Shown here piece after piece: positions 23,814-34,147 of a stretch of 47,438 nucleotides of DNA. The DNA lies in assembly GCF_900176355.1 (NCBI RefSeq), contig NZ_FWXI01000020.1, forward strand, positions 57,633 through 105,070. Direction: 5' to 3'. The translations under genes and the position numbers were made by a program. How positions within the stretch are numbered: position 1 is the stretch's first letter; the number at the start of each line of letters is the position of its first letter. This DNA comes from Sporomusa malonica (GTDB taxonomy: Bacteria > Bacillota > Negativicutes > Sporomusales > Sporomusaceae). A model generated the notes under the pieces. The model made no database searches, was not told the origin of the DNA, and saw nothing but the letters and a program-made list of their open reading frames with translations.

Positions 23814-26261
23814 ATGCCAAAAGTATCTGTTGTTACCCTGCCTGAAGAAATGCTACAAGCGCCGCCTGCGAGGCCAGCTGCCGAATCTATGATAATGGAC
23901 AAGCCCAGATTCCCCTGGCAGGAGTTTTCCAATTGGGTGAAGGCAAGTGTAAGAGCGCTGTTTCACCAGCAAAACCTGCCGATAAATTTCTTGGCACTTT
24001 TACTCGGGCGGGTCTCACTCATGGGTGAGGTAGCTCCGTTTGGTTTGGCTTTGTTTGCCGCTATTGCCTGTGTAGCCAGACAACGGGCTGCTGCTGCCGG
24101 GGTATGGGCGCTGGCCGGTGTGCTTAGTGCAGGATTTTATCATGCGGGAATTATATATTTGATATCAATGCTTCTTTACTGGCGCCTGTCAGACAAGCTA
24201 ACGCGGTATGAGAAAAAAGCGCAGGCTATCCCGCTATTTATGTTTGGTTCAGTATTTTTAAGCGGTGTGGCGCTTATGCCCTGGCAGGACTCGTCATTGT
24301 ATGGCGCTATGCTGGTGGTATTTGGTGCAATGTTATGTATGGTATTGGCATTTATTTTTCAATATGCGGTGCCTCTATTCTTAAACAATGAAAAAATTTA
24401 TCAGGCGAGCGCTGAAAACCTGATTTGTGGCATAATTATGCTGACTACCGCTGTTGCTGGTTTGGGCAGCTTGACTGTTTATGACTATAGTGTGCGTAAT
24501 ATTGCCGGGGCGCTCATTGCTATGACGCTAGCCTATAGCGGGGGTTCAGGGCTGGGGGCATCAGTAGGCGTTGTTACTGGGCTGGTTGTTGGCCTAAGTG
24601 ATGGTGATGCCGCTCCTGCGATCGCAATGTATGCCCTGGCAGGTATGTTGGGCGGTTTATTTCGCGGGTTGGGGAAACCGGCTGTACTGCTAGGCTATAT
24701 TTTAGGCAGTGCTATTGCCGTATTATATTTTGGGAGGCCTGGCGAGCTGCTCTTGTCGCTGGTAGAAGCGTCAGCCGCTGGGGCTGCCTTCATGCTCGTA
24801 CCTGTAGCTGCAATGAGCCGATGGCGGGAAACCTGCCTGGAAGAAGCCGATAGCACCGAAATTGCGCAGCAAACTATTAATTCGGCAGTGGACAAGCTAA
24901 ACAACATTGCTGATATTTTCAGGGATCTTTCTGGGGCTTTTGACTCAGGCAGCGCTAAGGAAAATGCCGTTCATAATGAAAAAATTAAAGAAAGACAGTT
25001 GATTCAAATGCTGTCAGCGGTCGGGGAACGGGTATGCGGGCCGTGTGTGCGGCGGAGTGAATGCTGGGACCGCGATTTTTACCAGACCTACCAGGCCATG
25101 CTGGATATGTTGGCTTTGGCTGAGGCTGGGAAGCTAAAGGCGGGCACTGTGCCTGAGCCGCTGAAAGGGGTGTGTGCAAACCGCCAGGCTCTGGTTGACC
25201 TTATCATTCAGGTAGCTGAAAGCAATAAAACCCATTGGTACTGGCAAAAGAAGCTGACTGAGTGCCGCTCGGTGGCTGTTGAACAAATGAAGGCTACTGG
25301 GGTCATCATCGGCAATCTGGCACAGGAACTGAACCGGGGACCACAGACAGATACTGAGGTTGCAGAGATGCTGTCAGAACGGGCCACTGTCCTTGGGTGT
25401 CCGCTTACTGGATTACGGGTGACTGCAGAAAGAGGCAAGGTGACGGTAGAAGCACAGAAAACAGTATGCGACGGCACACGGGAATGTGTTAATACCATCT
25501 TGCCCCTCACAGCCAACCTATTGCAGGAAAAAATGACGTTGCATGCCGATTGCGGCAGCAAGGTGCGGCACAAAAATTGTACGCTGAAAATGGAGTTAGC
25601 TGAACGTTATTATGTGGAGACCGGCATGGCAACAGCGGCTAAGGAGCGGGGCGGGGTATCGGGTGATACCTGTGCTGCCCAGCCTGTCAGCCGGGGGCGG
25701 ACGGCGCTTATCTTGAGCGATGGTATGGGTAGTGGTGAAGCGGCGGCGAGCGGGAGCGGGTATGCTGTGAAATTTTTGCAGCAGCTCTTAACGGTAGGCT
25801 TTGATGTCAATACAGCGGTTAAGACTGTTAACTCGATGCTGCTGATAAAAATGCCAGGTGATATGTTTGCTACCGTTGATATGGCAGTTGTTGACACCTT
25901 TACCGGCGAAACAGAGTTTCTTAAGGTAGGTTCTGCGCCAAGTTATGTGAAAAGGGTACGGGAAGTGTCGACAATTAATCCGGCAACACTGCCTATGGGC
26001 ATACTGGAGAATGTAGAGATTGAACCGGTCAGACGGGTATTGGCACCAGGCGATATTGTAGTGATGGTAAGCGACGGGGTAATTGATGCAGCTAAGGGAG
26101 CTGACAAGGAAACCTGGGTGGCCAACTTCCTTCGCCGCATGAACTCTGAGCAGCCACAGGATATTGCTGAGCGGGTGTTAAAACAGGCAGTTGAGTTTTC
26201 CGGTGGCGCAGCCGGAGATGATATGGCCGTACTGGTAGCTAAGGTGACTGAGCGGGGCTAA
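23814..26261 (+). CDS. spoIIE: Stage II sporulation protein E (SpoIIE phosphatase)
   Basis: A protein of 815 residues. The first third holds about ten membrane helices (from about 50 to 340), then a regulatory linker with a four-Cys region (VCGPCVRRSECWD), then a C-terminal PP2C-type serine phosphatase (about 590-815) with metal-site motifs LSDGMGSGEAA (Asp near 636), DMAVVD and VSDGVID. SpoIIE dephosphorylates SpoIIAA to activate sigma-F in the forespore and localises to the polar septum. ATG follows GGGGTGA. Length agrees with known SpoIIE (about 800-830). It has its own terminator; no Spo0A box was called. Confidence 0.97.
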   Translation: MPKVSVVTLPEEMLQAPPARPAAESMIMDKPRFPWQEFSNWVKASVRALFHQQNLPINFLALLLGRVSLMGEVAPFGLALFAAIACVARQRAAAAGVWALAGVLSAGFYHAGIIYLISMLLYWRLSDKLTRYEKKAQAIPLFMFGSVFLSGVALMPWQDSSLYGAMLVVFGAMLCMVLAFIFQYAVPLFLNNEKIYQASAENLICGIIMLTTAVAGLGSLTVYDYSVRNIAGALIAMTLAYSGGSGLGASVGVVTGLVVGLSDGDAAPAIAMYALAGMLGGLFRGLGKPAVLLGYILGSAIAVLYFGRPGELLLSLVEASAAGAAFMLVPVAAMSRWRETCLEEADSTEIAQQTINSAVDKLNNIADIFRDLSGAFDSGSAKENAVHNEKIKERQLIQMLSAVGERVCGPCVRRSECWDRDFYQTYQAMLDMLALAEAGKLKAGTVPEPLKGVCANRQALVDLIIQVAESNKTHWYWQKKLTECRSVAVEQMKATGVIIGNLAQELNRGPQTDTEVAEMLSERATVLGCPLTGLRVTAERGKVTVEAQKTVCDGTRECVNTILPLTANLLQEKMTLHADCGSKVRHKNCTLKMELAERYYVETGMATAAKERGGVSGDTCAAQPVSRGRTALILSDGMGSGEAAASGSGYAVKFLQQLLTVGFDVNTAVKTVNSMLLIKMPGDMFATVDMAVVDTFTGETEFLKVGSAPSYVKRVREVSTINPATLPMGILENVEIEPVRRVLAPGDIVVMVSDGVIDAAKGADKETWVANFLRRMNSEQPQDIAERVLKQAVEFSGGAAGDDMAVLVAKVTERG

Positions 26262-26282
26262 TACGCCCCGTTTATTTTTTCC
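26253..26282 (+). terminator. Terminator after spoIIE
   Basis: CGGGGC (26253-26258) and GCCCCG (26265-26270) form the stem over the stop codon, followed by a T-rich run. Confidence 0.8.
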
Positions 26283-26370
26283 TGTAAGAAAGTATAACTT
26301 TCCGTCTGGATAAGGGCAACATCGACTTCCGCCGTCGCCAAAGGCTCGGCACAAGCCGTGTATTCTTTAT
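26280..26370 (+). repeat. Dispersed repeat B, copy 2
   Basis: This is the partner of 22571-22661 in opposite orientation, 91 bp long and differing at only a few positions. A more diverged relative lies at 31772-31865. It contains the hairpin core CGGC-ACAA-GCCG. Confidence 0.85.
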
Positions 26371-26465
26371 ATTGGCGTAGGAAAGACTAGCATAATGGCT
26401 GATTATGGCAGGAAATTGGCACTGCAGGCGCGAATTGACTACTAAAACAGGCTGCGGGGGTATGT

Positions 26466-27227
26466 ATGCAAATCCTGTTGGAACAGATATTAGACATAAC
26501 CATTTTAGCTGGAGAGATTATGCTTAAGAATGGAGCCGAGACCAGCCGGGTAGAGGAAACTATGTTTCATGTTGCGCGGTCATTAGGCGCAGTCAAGGCC
26601 GAGAGTTTTGTTATTCCTACTGGCGTATTTGTTACGGTCACCGATAGTACTGGCAGAACAAGTACCATCATGCGGCGGGTCCATGACAGGACAATTAACC
26701 TTGACCGCATTGCTAAGGTGAATGAACTTTCGCGGGGGCTCTCGGATCGGCGGATAGACTACCAGAGTGCATATGCTCATCTTGAACAAATCGCCCAGGA
26801 ACGTACTGGGTTTTCGCTTGTGCCGTCTATGCTGGCCTCAGGCGTAGTCGGCGGATCAGCCGCCATTCTCTTAAATGCCGGTGTATCTGAGAGTTTGGCC
26901 GCCTTCGCTGCAGCGCTGGTTGTCCGGTATATTGCCCATGTTATCTCCCGGCTGCATGGGGTTAAATTTACGTTTGAATTTTTAGGTGGCGTTACAGCTG
27001 CATTGGTAGGGGTACTATTTCAGCATATATGGCCGGAACTCAGACCGGATAATGTTGTTGTTGGCGGCATCATGCCGTTAGTGCCAGGAGTGGCCATCAC
27101 AAACGCCATAAGGGACGTAATTGCTGGTGACCTTCTAAGCGGGTTATCACGCGGCTTGGATGCCGCACTTACTGCTGTAGCGGTATCCATGGGGGTCGTT
27201 ATTATTTTGGCAGTCAGTGCTTATTGA
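26466..27227 (+). CDS. Threonine/serine exporter family, N-terminal half (ThrE-N)
   Basis: A protein of 253 residues. A soluble N-terminal region (GEIMLKNGAETSRVEETM and TDSTGRTSTIMRRV) is typical of the DUF1212/ThrE family, and the C-terminal half has about five membrane helices with IMPLVPGVAITNAIRDV. In actinobacteria ThrE is one long protein; in Firmicutes it is often split in two genes, as here with the next ORF. Substrate in this organism is unknown. The ATG at 26466 follows a GGGGG stretch. It starts an operon that continues through tilS and hpt. Confidence 0.88.
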   Translation: MQILLEQILDITILAGEIMLKNGAETSRVEETMFHVARSLGAVKAESFVIPTGVFVTVTDSTGRTSTIMRRVHDRTINLDRIAKVNELSRGLSDRRIDYQSAYAHLEQIAQERTGFSLVPSMLASGVVGGSAAILLNAGVSESLAAFAAALVVRYIAHVISRLHGVKFTFEFLGGVTAALVGVLFQHIWPELRPDNVVVGGIMPLVPGVAITNAIRDVIAGDLLSGLSRGLDAALTAVAVSMGVVIILAVSAY

Positions 27228-27239
27228 GCGGGGTGGAGT

Positions 27240-27689
27240 ATGTTCTTTGTTAAGGTTATGGCCGTCTTTGCCATGAGTGCCGCAATTGGTGTGCTATACC
27301 GCATTCCCCGCAAGCTGCTCATATATGCCAGTATGACTGGGGTAGTGGGTTGGTTGGTTATGTGGTTTGTGGCTGCAAGTGGCATTAGCAGTATTATGGC
27401 AAACTTTCTGGGCAGCATGGTTGTTGGGCTATTGGCTGAGCTTTTAGCTAGATTTTTGAAGAAACCAGCGACGATTTTTAGTGTCCCAGGCTTTATTCCG
27501 CTGGTACCAGGCCGGGAAGCATACACGGCTATGCGCTTTATGGTGGAGGGCCAGTATAATGACGGCGTGGCAATGGGCATGTTGACTCTTTTAACCGGAG
27601 GAGCTATTGCCTTTGGCATTTTTGTAAGCTCTACTTTGTATCGCCTAATGCGTGCTAATACAGACTATCAGGTAGAAAGCCGGGGATAG
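27240..27689 (+). CDS. Threonine/serine exporter family, C-terminal half (ThrE-C)
   Basis: A membrane protein of 149 residues with about four helices. It contains FSVPGFIPLVPGREAYTAM, which mirrors the LVPG motif of its partner, so the two probably form one transporter. The ATG at 27240 follows GGGGTGGAG, 12 bases after the previous stop. The protein ends seven bases before tilS. Confidence 0.87.
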   Translation: MFFVKVMAVFAMSAAIGVLYRIPRKLLIYASMTGVVGWLVMWFVAASGISSIMANFLGSMVVGLLAELLARFLKKPATIFSVPGFIPLVPGREAYTAMRFMVEGQYNDGVAMGMLTLLTGGAIAFGIFVSSTLYRLMRANTDYQVESRG

Positions 27690-27695
27690 TAGTAT

Positions 27696-29084
27696 ATGCT
27701 TGATAAAGTAAGGACATGGGTGAATAATCACCAGCTATTGGTGCCTGGCAGTCGAATTTTGGCAGCCTGCTCAGGTGGGCCTGATTCGCTGGCGCTGGTG
27801 CATCTATTAAATACATTTAAAGGGGAATATGGTTTTCAACTGGCTGTAGCCCACGTGAATCATATGTTTCGACCCGAAGCAGTGCAAGAGGCTGAATTTG
27901 TCGCTGCTTTTTCTGCTGGACTGGGGCTTGAATGTCATGTTATAGCTATTGATGTTCCTGCCTATTGTAAGGCCAATAAAATGTCATTTGAGGAAGCTGG
28001 CAGGCTGCTGCGATACCAATACCTGCGCGAAGTGGCCGCGCGGTGGGGCGGGGCGCAGATTGCCACAGGTCATCATCGTGATGATCAGGTGGAAACAGTG
28101 CTGATTAATCTGCTCCGCGGTGCCGGTAGCGGCGGACTCAGAGGTATGCGTCCGCTAAACGGCGGAATCGTAAGACCATTTTTGTCTGTCAGCCGCTGCG
28201 AGATTGAAACCTACTGTACTGAGCACACGTTAAATCCCTGTCAGGATAGCTCTAATTTTGAGACAGATTATTTAAGAAACCGTGTCAGGTTAAACCTGCT
28301 GCCGGCCTTGGAAGCCGACTATAATCCAGCCATCCGTGAGGCATTATGGCGGCTGTCGTCACTGGTAGGGGATGAGCATGACTATATTGCCAGGGAATCT
28401 GCCAAACTATGGGGAACAGTTGCCATTGAGGACGGCAGTAAGGCTATAATTAACAGCAAGGCTTTGGCTGAACTGCACCCGGCTGTGCAGCGCGTATGTA
28501 TTCGTCAGGCTATTGAGAAAAAACATGGAGCACTGACAGGAATAAGCTTTGGTCATGTGGAAAAATTAATAAATATGGCATTATTCGGTATAGTCGGATC
28601 GCGGCTGCACTTGCCAGGTGGACTTACCGCCCAAAAGACATATACGTCACTGGAGTTGGGAGTGGCGGACGCATGTATCGACCGGTCTACTGTACACTCG
28701 GTTCAGGCGGCGGAATTTGCCGTGCCTGGGAGAATAATGGTAAATGGAAGTACCGTGACAGCAGCCATTGTTACCGAGCTACCCACGCGGCAAGGGCGGG
28801 ACACCGCAGTATTTGACCTTGATCAGCTTCGGTTACCGCTTACCATCAGGACACGCTTACCTGGTGACAGGTTTCGTCCGCTTGGACTCGGAGGCAGCAA
28901 AAAACTCAAAGAGTTTTTTATTGACACCAAGGTCCCTGAGGCCGAGCGCGATTGTATACCAATCATTGCTGACTGTCAGGAAATTATCTGGATAGCAGGC
29001 TATCGGCAGAGCGAGCATGGCCGGATCACTGATAATACAAAAAAAATCTTGCAGCTTACTATTACTAAACAGGGGGAATTTTGA
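27696..29084 (+). CDS. tilS: tRNA(Ile)-lysidine synthase TilS
   Basis: A protein of 462 residues with the PP-loop motif SGGPDS at 26-31, the [20 protein letters not shown] block and the C-terminal domain ([22 protein letters not shown]). TilS adds lysine to C34 of tRNA-Ile(CAU) using ATP, letting it read AUA. The gene is essential in most bacteria. The pair tilS-hpt is a widely conserved neighbourhood; here the stop of tilS lies within the Shine-Dalgarno region of hpt. Confidence 0.97.
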   Translation: MLDKVRTWVNNHQLLVPGSRILAACSGGPDSLALVHLLNTFKGEYGFQLAVAHVNHMFRPEAVQEAEFVAAFSAGLGLECHVIAIDVPAYCKANKMSFEEAGRLLRYQYLREVAARWGGAQIATGHHRDDQVETVLINLLRGAGSGGLRGMRPLNGGIVRPFLSVSRCEIETYCTEHTLNPCQDSSNFETDYLRNRVRLNLLPALEADYNPAIREALWRLSSLVGDEHDYIARESAKLWGTVAIEDGSKAIINSKALAELHPAVQRVCIRQAIEKKHGALTGISFGHVEKLINMALFGIVGSRLHLPGGLTAQKTYTSLELGVADACIDRSTVHSVQAAEFAVPGRIMVNGSTVTAAIVTELPTRQGRDTAVFDLDQLRLPLTIRTRLPGDRFRPLGLGGSKKLKEFFIDTKVPEAERDCIPIIADCQEIIWIAGYRQSEHGRITDNTKKILQLTITKQGEF

Positions 29085-29086
29085 AT

Positions 29087-29638
29087 ATGAGTAATAATAT
29101 GATGGATGACCTGGAGAAGATATTATTTAGTGAGGAGGAGCTCGCTGCCCGGATTAAGGAACTTGGCGCAGCCATCACGGCTGATTATGCAGGTAAAGAG
29201 ATATTAATGATTGGCGTTTTACGCGGCGCCGTCATCTTTATGGCTGATTTGGCCCGTGCCATCGATCTACCTGTTGCTATCGACTTTATGGCTGTTTCCA
29301 GCTATGGTGCTGCCACTTCATCCAGTGGTGTTGTCCGGATTTTAAAAGACCTTGATGAGGACGTGGAAAACAAGCATGTGCTTATTGTCGAAGACATTAT
29401 TGACTCAGGATTGACACTCAACTATTTGATGGATAATCTTTGGTCCCGTAAGCCGGCCAGTATTAAAATCTGCACCCTGTTAAACAAGCCTGAGCGCCGT
29501 AAAGTGGAGGTACCGATTGCCTACAATGGTTTTACCATTCCCGACTACTTTGTTGTGGGTTATGGCCTTGATTATGCTGAAAAGTATCGTAATCTGCCAT
29601 TTATCGGGGTACTCAAGCCGGAAACCTATGCTGGATAA
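29087..29638 (+). CDS. hpt: Hypoxanthine phosphoribosyltransferase
   Basis: A protein of 183 residues with the PRPP-binding loop [14 protein letters not shown] and the C-terminal NLPFIGVL typical of HPRT. It salvages hypoxanthine and guanine to nucleotides with PRPP. ATG at 29087 is chosen because AGGGGGAA lies 8 bases upstream; an in-frame TTG at 29081 is too close. It is coupled to tilS. The partial palindrome TGGGGTTTTAACCCCA (29657-29672) downstream may act as a weak terminator. Confidence 0.95.
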   Translation: MSNNMMDDLEKILFSEEELAARIKELGAAITADYAGKEILMIGVLRGAVIFMADLARAIDLPVAIDFMAVSSYGAATSSSGVVRILKDLDEDVENKHVLIVEDIIDSGLTLNYLMDNLWSRKPASIKICTLLNKPERRKVEVPIAYNGFTIPDYFVVGYGLDYAEKYRNLPFIGVLKPETYAG

Positions 29639-29694
29639 AGTAGACTTAGCTTCAGGTGGGGTTTTAACCCCATCGGATAAATGTTTTTCCTTAA

Positions 29695-29723
29695 TTGTCA
29701 ATTTTTATTTAGTATGCTATAAT
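29695..29723 (+). promoter_or_regulatory. Promoter of ftsH
   Basis: TTGTCA (29695-29700) and a perfect TATAAT (29718-29723) are 17 bp apart. The ftsH start is 68 bp downstream. Confidence 0.75.
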
Positions 29724-29790
29724 TATGCGATATGAATAGTAACATGTTTCTAATGCCGCTTTTGTGGTCCAGCGAGAGGAGGGCTACTTG

Positions 29791-31719
29791 TTGAACAAGT
29801 TTTTCCGGAATGTCAGTTTTTACCTGTTGATTATCATTATAGCCATCTCGATAATCGACTATTATTCATCACGGACGACCCCAAAACAGGAAATCAGTTA
29901 TACCCAGTTTCTGAAACAGGTGGAAGAGCAAAAGGTTGAGCGGGTGACGATTGTTGACAATACCATTCGCGGTAAGCTCAAAGATGGTCAGGAGTTTGCT
30001 ACCATTGCTCCCAATGATCCCACGCTGATTAACCAACTCAGGGATAAGGGTGTAGACATTAAGGCGGAACAGCCGCCTCAGCCGCCGTGGTGGACGACGA
30101 TTTTTTCATCTATCCTGCCGATGCTGCTATTAATTGGTGTGTGGTTTTTTATCATGCAGCAGACGCAAGGCGGGGGCAACCGGGTAATGTCTTTTGGCAA
30201 ATCACGGGCCAAACTGCATGGTGAGGAGAAAACCAAGGTTACGTTTGGCGATGTGGCCGGGGCCGATGAATCCAAGCAGGAACTGGAAGAGGTTGTTGAG
30301 TTCTTAAAGCACCCTAAAAAGTTTAACGATTTAGGGGCGCGTATTCCCAAAGGTGTACTCTTATTTGGACCGCCTGGCACAGGCAAAACGCTGCTGGCAC
30401 GTGCGGTTGCCGGTGAAGCCGGAGTACCTTTCTTTAGTATCAGCGGTTCTGATTTTGTTGAAATGTTTGTCGGTGTTGGTGCATCCAGGGTGCGTGACCT
30501 GTTTGAACAGGCCAAGAAGAGTGCTCCATGTATTGTGTTCATTGATGAGATTGACGCTGTTGGCCGGCAGCGGGGCGCAGGCCTTGGCGGCGGTCATGAT
30601 GAGCGTGAGCAGACGTTAAATCAGCTGCTGGTTGAAATGGATGGCTTTGGTATTAATGAAGGTATAATTATTATCGCCGCCACCAACAGACCGGATATCC
30701 TTGACCCGGCACTTCTCCGCCCTGGCCGGTTTGACCGGCAGATTGTGGTTGACCGTCCTGATGTAAAAGGCCGGCTGGAGATACTCAAAGTGCACACCAA
30801 GGGCAAGCCTGTCGCTAAGGAAGTAGACCTTGACGTACTGGCGCGCCGCGCTCCTGGCTTTACTGGGGCTGATTTGAGTAACTTGGTCAATGAAGCAGCA
30901 CTATTGGCTGCCCGGCGTAATAAGCGTCGTATTGAGATGCCTGAGCTTGAAGAAGCTGTCGAGCGGGTAGTCGCAGGGCCTGAGCGAAAATCCAAGGTTA
31001 TCAGCGACAAAGAGAAAAAACTTACTGCCTACCATGAAGCTGGTCATGCGCTTGTCGGCATGATGCTAACCCATACTGATCCTGTGCATAAAGTATCGAT
31101 TATTCCACGTGGGCGGGCTGGCGGTTATACGCTGATGCTGCCGAAGGAAGACCGGTACTACGCTACCAGGACTGAACTGCTTGAGCAACTTAATACACTG
31201 CTCGGTGGGCGGGTTGCCGAGGCTGTTGTCCTTGGTGAAATCAGCACAGGTGCGCAAAATGACCTGGAACGTGCTACCGATCTGGCACGTAAGATGATTA
31301 CCGAATATGGTATGAGTGAGGCATTGGGGCCAATTACCTTTGGCCGCCGCCAGGAACAGCAGGTTTTCCTGGGACGGGATATTTCCCGTGACCGCAACTA
31401 TAGTGAAGAAGTAGCATACTCAATTGACAAGGAAGTTCGGCGGATGATTGAAGCCGCCTACGCTAAAACCGAAGAGATGCTTAAAGACAATCTTGAAAAA
31501 TTACACTTGGTTGCCAATGCGCTGTTAGAGCGAGAAACACTCGAAGGCGACGAACTGGCACAGTTGTTAAACCAAGGCAAGATAATTGAAAAAGAAAAAG
31601 ATAGCGATGATAAGCAGCCGCCGGCCGATGTAGCGCCAGTCAATGCCCAGAATGGGCCTGATGATGGCACTGGACCTAAGGTTGTCTATAGTTTTGGCTT
31701 ACCTGATTCTCGCTACTAA
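29791..31719 (+). CDS. ftsH: ATP-dependent zinc metalloprotease FtsH
   Basis: A protein of 642 residues with an N-terminal TM helix, an extracytoplasmic segment, a second TM (about 100-120), an AAA+ module with Walker A GPPGTGKT (about 193-200), Walker [10 protein letters not shown] and the second region of homology, then the M41 protease with HEAGH (about 415-419). FtsH degrades membrane and regulatory proteins and affects sporulation in Bacillus. The TTG at 29791 is chosen: GAGGAGGG lies 7-8 bases upstream and the protein then begins [12 protein letters not shown] as in relatives. The C-terminal tail is hydrophilic and variable. Confidence 0.97.
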   Translation: MNKFFRNVSFYLLIIIIAISIIDYYSSRTTPKQEISYTQFLKQVEEQKVERVTIVDNTIRGKLKDGQEFATIAPNDPTLINQLRDKGVDIKAEQPPQPPWWTTIFSSILPMLLLIGVWFFIMQQTQGGGNRVMSFGKSRAKLHGEEKTKVTFGDVAGADESKQELEEVVEFLKHPKKFNDLGARIPKGVLLFGPPGTGKTLLARAVAGEAGVPFFSISGSDFVEMFVGVGASRVRDLFEQAKKSAPCIVFIDEIDAVGRQRGAGLGGGHDEREQTLNQLLVEMDGFGINEGIIIIAATNRPDILDPALLRPGRFDRQIVVDRPDVKGRLEILKVHTKGKPVAKEVDLDVLARRAPGFTGADLSNLVNEAALLAARRNKRRIEMPELEEAVERVVAGPERKSKVISDKEKKLTAYHEAGHALVGMMLTHTDPVHKVSIIPRGRAGGYTLMLPKEDRYYATRTELLEQLNTLLGGRVAEAVVLGEISTGAQNDLERATDLARKMITEYGMSEALGPITFGRRQEQQVFLGRDISRDRNYSEEVAYSIDKEVRRMIEAAYAKTEEMLKDNLEKLHLVANALLERETLEGDELAQLLNQGKIIEKEKDSDDKQPPADVAPVNAQNGPDDGTGPKVVYSFGLPDSRY

Positions 31720-31728
31720 TGGTGTTTT

Positions 31729-31757
31729 AACGGCAGGGGCTATCCCTGCCGTTTTTA
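31729..31757 (+). terminator. Terminator after ftsH
   Basis: AACGGCAGGG / CCCTGCCGTT (31729-31738 / 31744-31753) with a 5-base loop and T-run. Confidence 0.9.
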
Positions 31758-31771
31758 ATTTAGTCTACCAG

Positions 31772-31865
31772 AATTTATAACGCAATTCTGTTGACATAAG
31801 AACGACTAAGGCTTCTGCCGGCGTCCTGAGGGACTTGGCACAAGCCAAGTCTTTTCTTATAAATT
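31772..31865 (+). repeat. Dispersed repeat B, copy 3 (diverged)
   Basis: It resembles 26280-26370 in the order of blocks (GACATAAGAACGACTAAGGCTTC ~ GGATAAGGGCAACATCGACTTC) and keeps a perfect hairpin GACTTGGC-ACAA-GCCAAGTC followed by TTTTC. Its ends form an inverted repeat AATTTATAA / TTATAAATT. Confidence 0.7.
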
Positions 31866-31938
31866 TTAGTTGCTTTTAGTTGCAAGATATTTTCAGGTGG
31901 GCTAATATGTAGGTAATGTTTGGACAGGGAGGGTTAGT

Positions 31939-33030
31939 TTGAAAAAAATTCTATTAATACTAATGGCAATGATCTTGTCAACCGGTATATTGCAGGCTGC
32001 CCCGGGCGCCCCACCGGTTGAGTATGAAAAGGGAGTCGTGGTCTTTGTCGGCCCGCTTGATCAGTCAATGCAGAAGCAGTATCAGATGGCCAAGGGTGAG
32101 CTTGTTAGTATTCAGCTGACAAGTGGACCGGAGGCTGGTAAAGTTGTAGATACGTTTAATTTTGTATCAGAGCGTTCGGCGTATGAAATTAGAGTCAAAA
32201 CAGGGGATAAGGTTATTGTTGCAGTTAGTCATGACTTAGGAAAAATTAGCTATCATGTCAGCGATTTTGACCGTTTTGATTATGTATACATACTAAGTGG
32301 CTTATTTGTGCTGGTGCTGGTGGTATTTGGTGGATTTATTGGTGCCAAGTCGGTGTTGGTTATTGCCTTCTCGATGGTGGTCATCTTTAAATTCTTTATC
32401 GGTCAGGTGCTGGCCAGCCAATACAGTCTGACGCTCTTAACGCTGGTCGTGTCGGCTGTTATTGCCATAGCAACCCAGATTGTTGTAAGCGGCCTTTCTA
32501 AGAAGTCACTGGCTGCCGTGTTGGGCACAATCGGCGGTGTGGCGGTGGCCGGGCTGCTCTCAATGCTGTCAGTTAAGCTCATGCATTTAACCGGCCTGGA
32601 CTCAGAGGAAGCCATGCTGCTTAAAGCATCGGTGCTTTCCTATATTGATTTTCAAGGGGTGCTGTTTGCCGGTATGGTTTTTGGCGCGCTGGGGGCCGTT
32701 ATGGATGTCACTATCTCTATTGCCTCAGCAGTGTATGAGGTCAGGAGTGTACATCCGAGTATCAGTTTTAAAGAATTGGTGCAGGCGGGGATGAATGTCG
32801 GGCGGGATATCATGGGGACCATGTCCAATACGCTCATTCTTGCTTATGCTGGCAGTTCGCTGCCACTTATGCTGCTTATCGCCTCACAGCAAAATGCGCC
32901 TATGCTAAAAATATTGAACTTAAATCTGATTGTAACCGAGATCGCCAGAGCGCTGACCGGCAGTATTGGGTTAATCTGTGCAATACCGCTGACTGCAATC
33001 ATTACAGCGACGCTGCTAAAAAGAGATTAG
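31939..33030 (+). CDS. YibE/F family membrane protein
   Basis: A protein of 363 residues: a signal-like N-terminal helix ending near LQAAP, an extracytoplasmic beta-rich domain (about 25-115), then about seven membrane helices. Family motifs are visible as VLFAGMVFGALGAVMDVTISIASAVYEV and GRDIMGTMSNTLILAYAGSSLP. YibE/F proteins are widespread but poorly characterised; a transport function has been suggested but not proven. The TTG at 31939 follows GGGAGGG at 5 bases. The next gene starts 22 bases after its stop and may be cotranscribed. Confidence 0.88.
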   Translation: MKKILLILMAMILSTGILQAAPGAPPVEYEKGVVVFVGPLDQSMQKQYQMAKGELVSIQLTSGPEAGKVVDTFNFVSERSAYEIRVKTGDKVIVAVSHDLGKISYHVSDFDRFDYVYILSGLFVLVLVVFGGFIGAKSVLVIAFSMVVIFKFFIGQVLASQYSLTLLTLVVSAVIAIATQIVVSGLSKKSLAAVLGTIGGVAVAGLLSMLSVKLMHLTGLDSEEAMLLKASVLSYIDFQGVLFAGMVFGALGAVMDVTISIASAVYEVRSVHPSISFKELVQAGMNVGRDIMGTMSNTLILAYAGSSLPLMLLIASQQNAPMLKILNLNLIVTEIARALTGSIGLICAIPLTAIITATLLKRD

Positions 33031-33051
33031 AGTCGAGGGAGGGGAGAAAGC

Positions 33052-34119
33052 ATGAATTGGCTTAAACCGAACCGGGCTACCGGCTTGGGTAGTTTACCGC
33101 ATCAAGATGAGTTAATGGCGCTCAAAATTATTGCCAAGACTATGCCACATTGGCCGCATTGGCCGCAGCTTCCAGGAAAAATGCCAGAGCAGGGATTTGT
33201 TGTTCAGTACGTTCAGCCGCTCATCAAGTTAGGTGTATTGACAGTTACGCCACCCAAAGACCCGGTATTTGCCCGGCTTGATTCTGGCTGGGCTGATACA
33301 GTGGTGGAGTTCTATGAGCAGTATATGGCGTTTATGAACGGTGATGCCGGTGCTGAGCAGATGTTTGCCCTTGATGGCGCTGCGTTTGCTGGATTGGAGG
33401 TCTTTACTGCACATTTCAGTCAGTACTTTCCCCATGCTGAGGGGGTCAAAGGGCATATCAGCGGTCCGTTGACTGTTGGCCTACAGATTAAGGATGAGCG
33501 TGGGCGGGCCTGTTTTTATGAGGAGACACTACGCGATATTCTGGTGAAATGTCTGGCCGTACAGGCGGTGCTTGAGGCTCGGCGGCTTAAGACACTTGGT
33601 TTGCCTGTGCTGATATTTATTGATGATCCCAGCCTGTTCCTGATTGGCGCGTCTACCCATATAACGCTGACTAAAGAAGCTGCTTCTGCTGCGCTTGCTG
33701 AGATCATCGAGCTGCTGCACCAGGAAGGTGCCAAGGTCGGGGTTCACGCCTGTGCGGGGATTGACTGGTCGATTCTTTTTGAGCTGCCGGTTGATGTGAT
33801 TAGTTTTGACGCCTACCATTATTTTACCGGCATGGCGCTGCAGGCGAAAGGACTGGCCGGATATCTGGAGCAGGGTGGCAAGCTGGCCTGGGGGCTTATA
33901 CCCACATCAGGGGAGGCCTGGCAAGAAACGCCAGAATCTATTCTCACCCGTTTTGATGAGCAGTCTGCTGAGTTAGCCAAACGGGGCCTTAATCCTGCTG
34001 TTTTACGGCAGAGCATTATTTGGACGCCAAGTTGCGGGACAGGGGCGCTGCCTGTTGACTTGGCAGCGCATATTTATAGTTTAGTAGCAGGGGTAGTTGC
34101 CAGGTTGGATTCGAGATAA
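33052..34119 (+). CDS. MetE/uroporphyrinogen decarboxylase-like TIM-barrel protein
   Basis: A protein of 355 residues resembling the UROD/MetE-like family. Visible features are the N-terminal GLGSLPH segment, GHISGPLTVGLQIKDE, a central FIDDPSLFL and the metal-ligand region GVHACAGIDWSILFELPVDVISFDAY, where His and Cys occur as in cobalamin-independent methionine synthase. It lacks the large N-terminal half of MetE, so it is not a complete MetE; related short proteins may take methyl groups from corrinoid proteins. Exact substrate unknown. ATG follows GGGAGGGGAG. It may form a unit with the YibE/F gene. Confidence 0.8.
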   Translation: MNWLKPNRATGLGSLPHQDELMALKIIAKTMPHWPHWPQLPGKMPEQGFVVQYVQPLIKLGVLTVTPPKDPVFARLDSGWADTVVEFYEQYMAFMNGDAGAEQMFALDGAAFAGLEVFTAHFSQYFPHAEGVKGHISGPLTVGLQIKDERGRACFYEETLRDILVKCLAVQAVLEARRLKTLGLPVLIFIDDPSLFLIGASTHITLTKEAASAALAEIIELLHQEGAKVGVHACAGIDWSILFELPVDVISFDAYHYFTGMALQAKGLAGYLEQGGKLAWGLIPTSGEAWQETPESILTRFDEQSAELAKRGLNPAVLRQSIIWTPSCGTGALPVDLAAHIYSLVAGVVARLDSR

Positions 34120-34147
34120 TGAACTGGGCCACAGAAGAGCTGAAGTA

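Noticed and set aside
29657..29690. Strong terminator after hpt
   Set aside because: TGGGGT-TTTA-ACCCCA is a short palindrome and the T-run lies about 10 bases later; kept only as a remark in the hpt entry.
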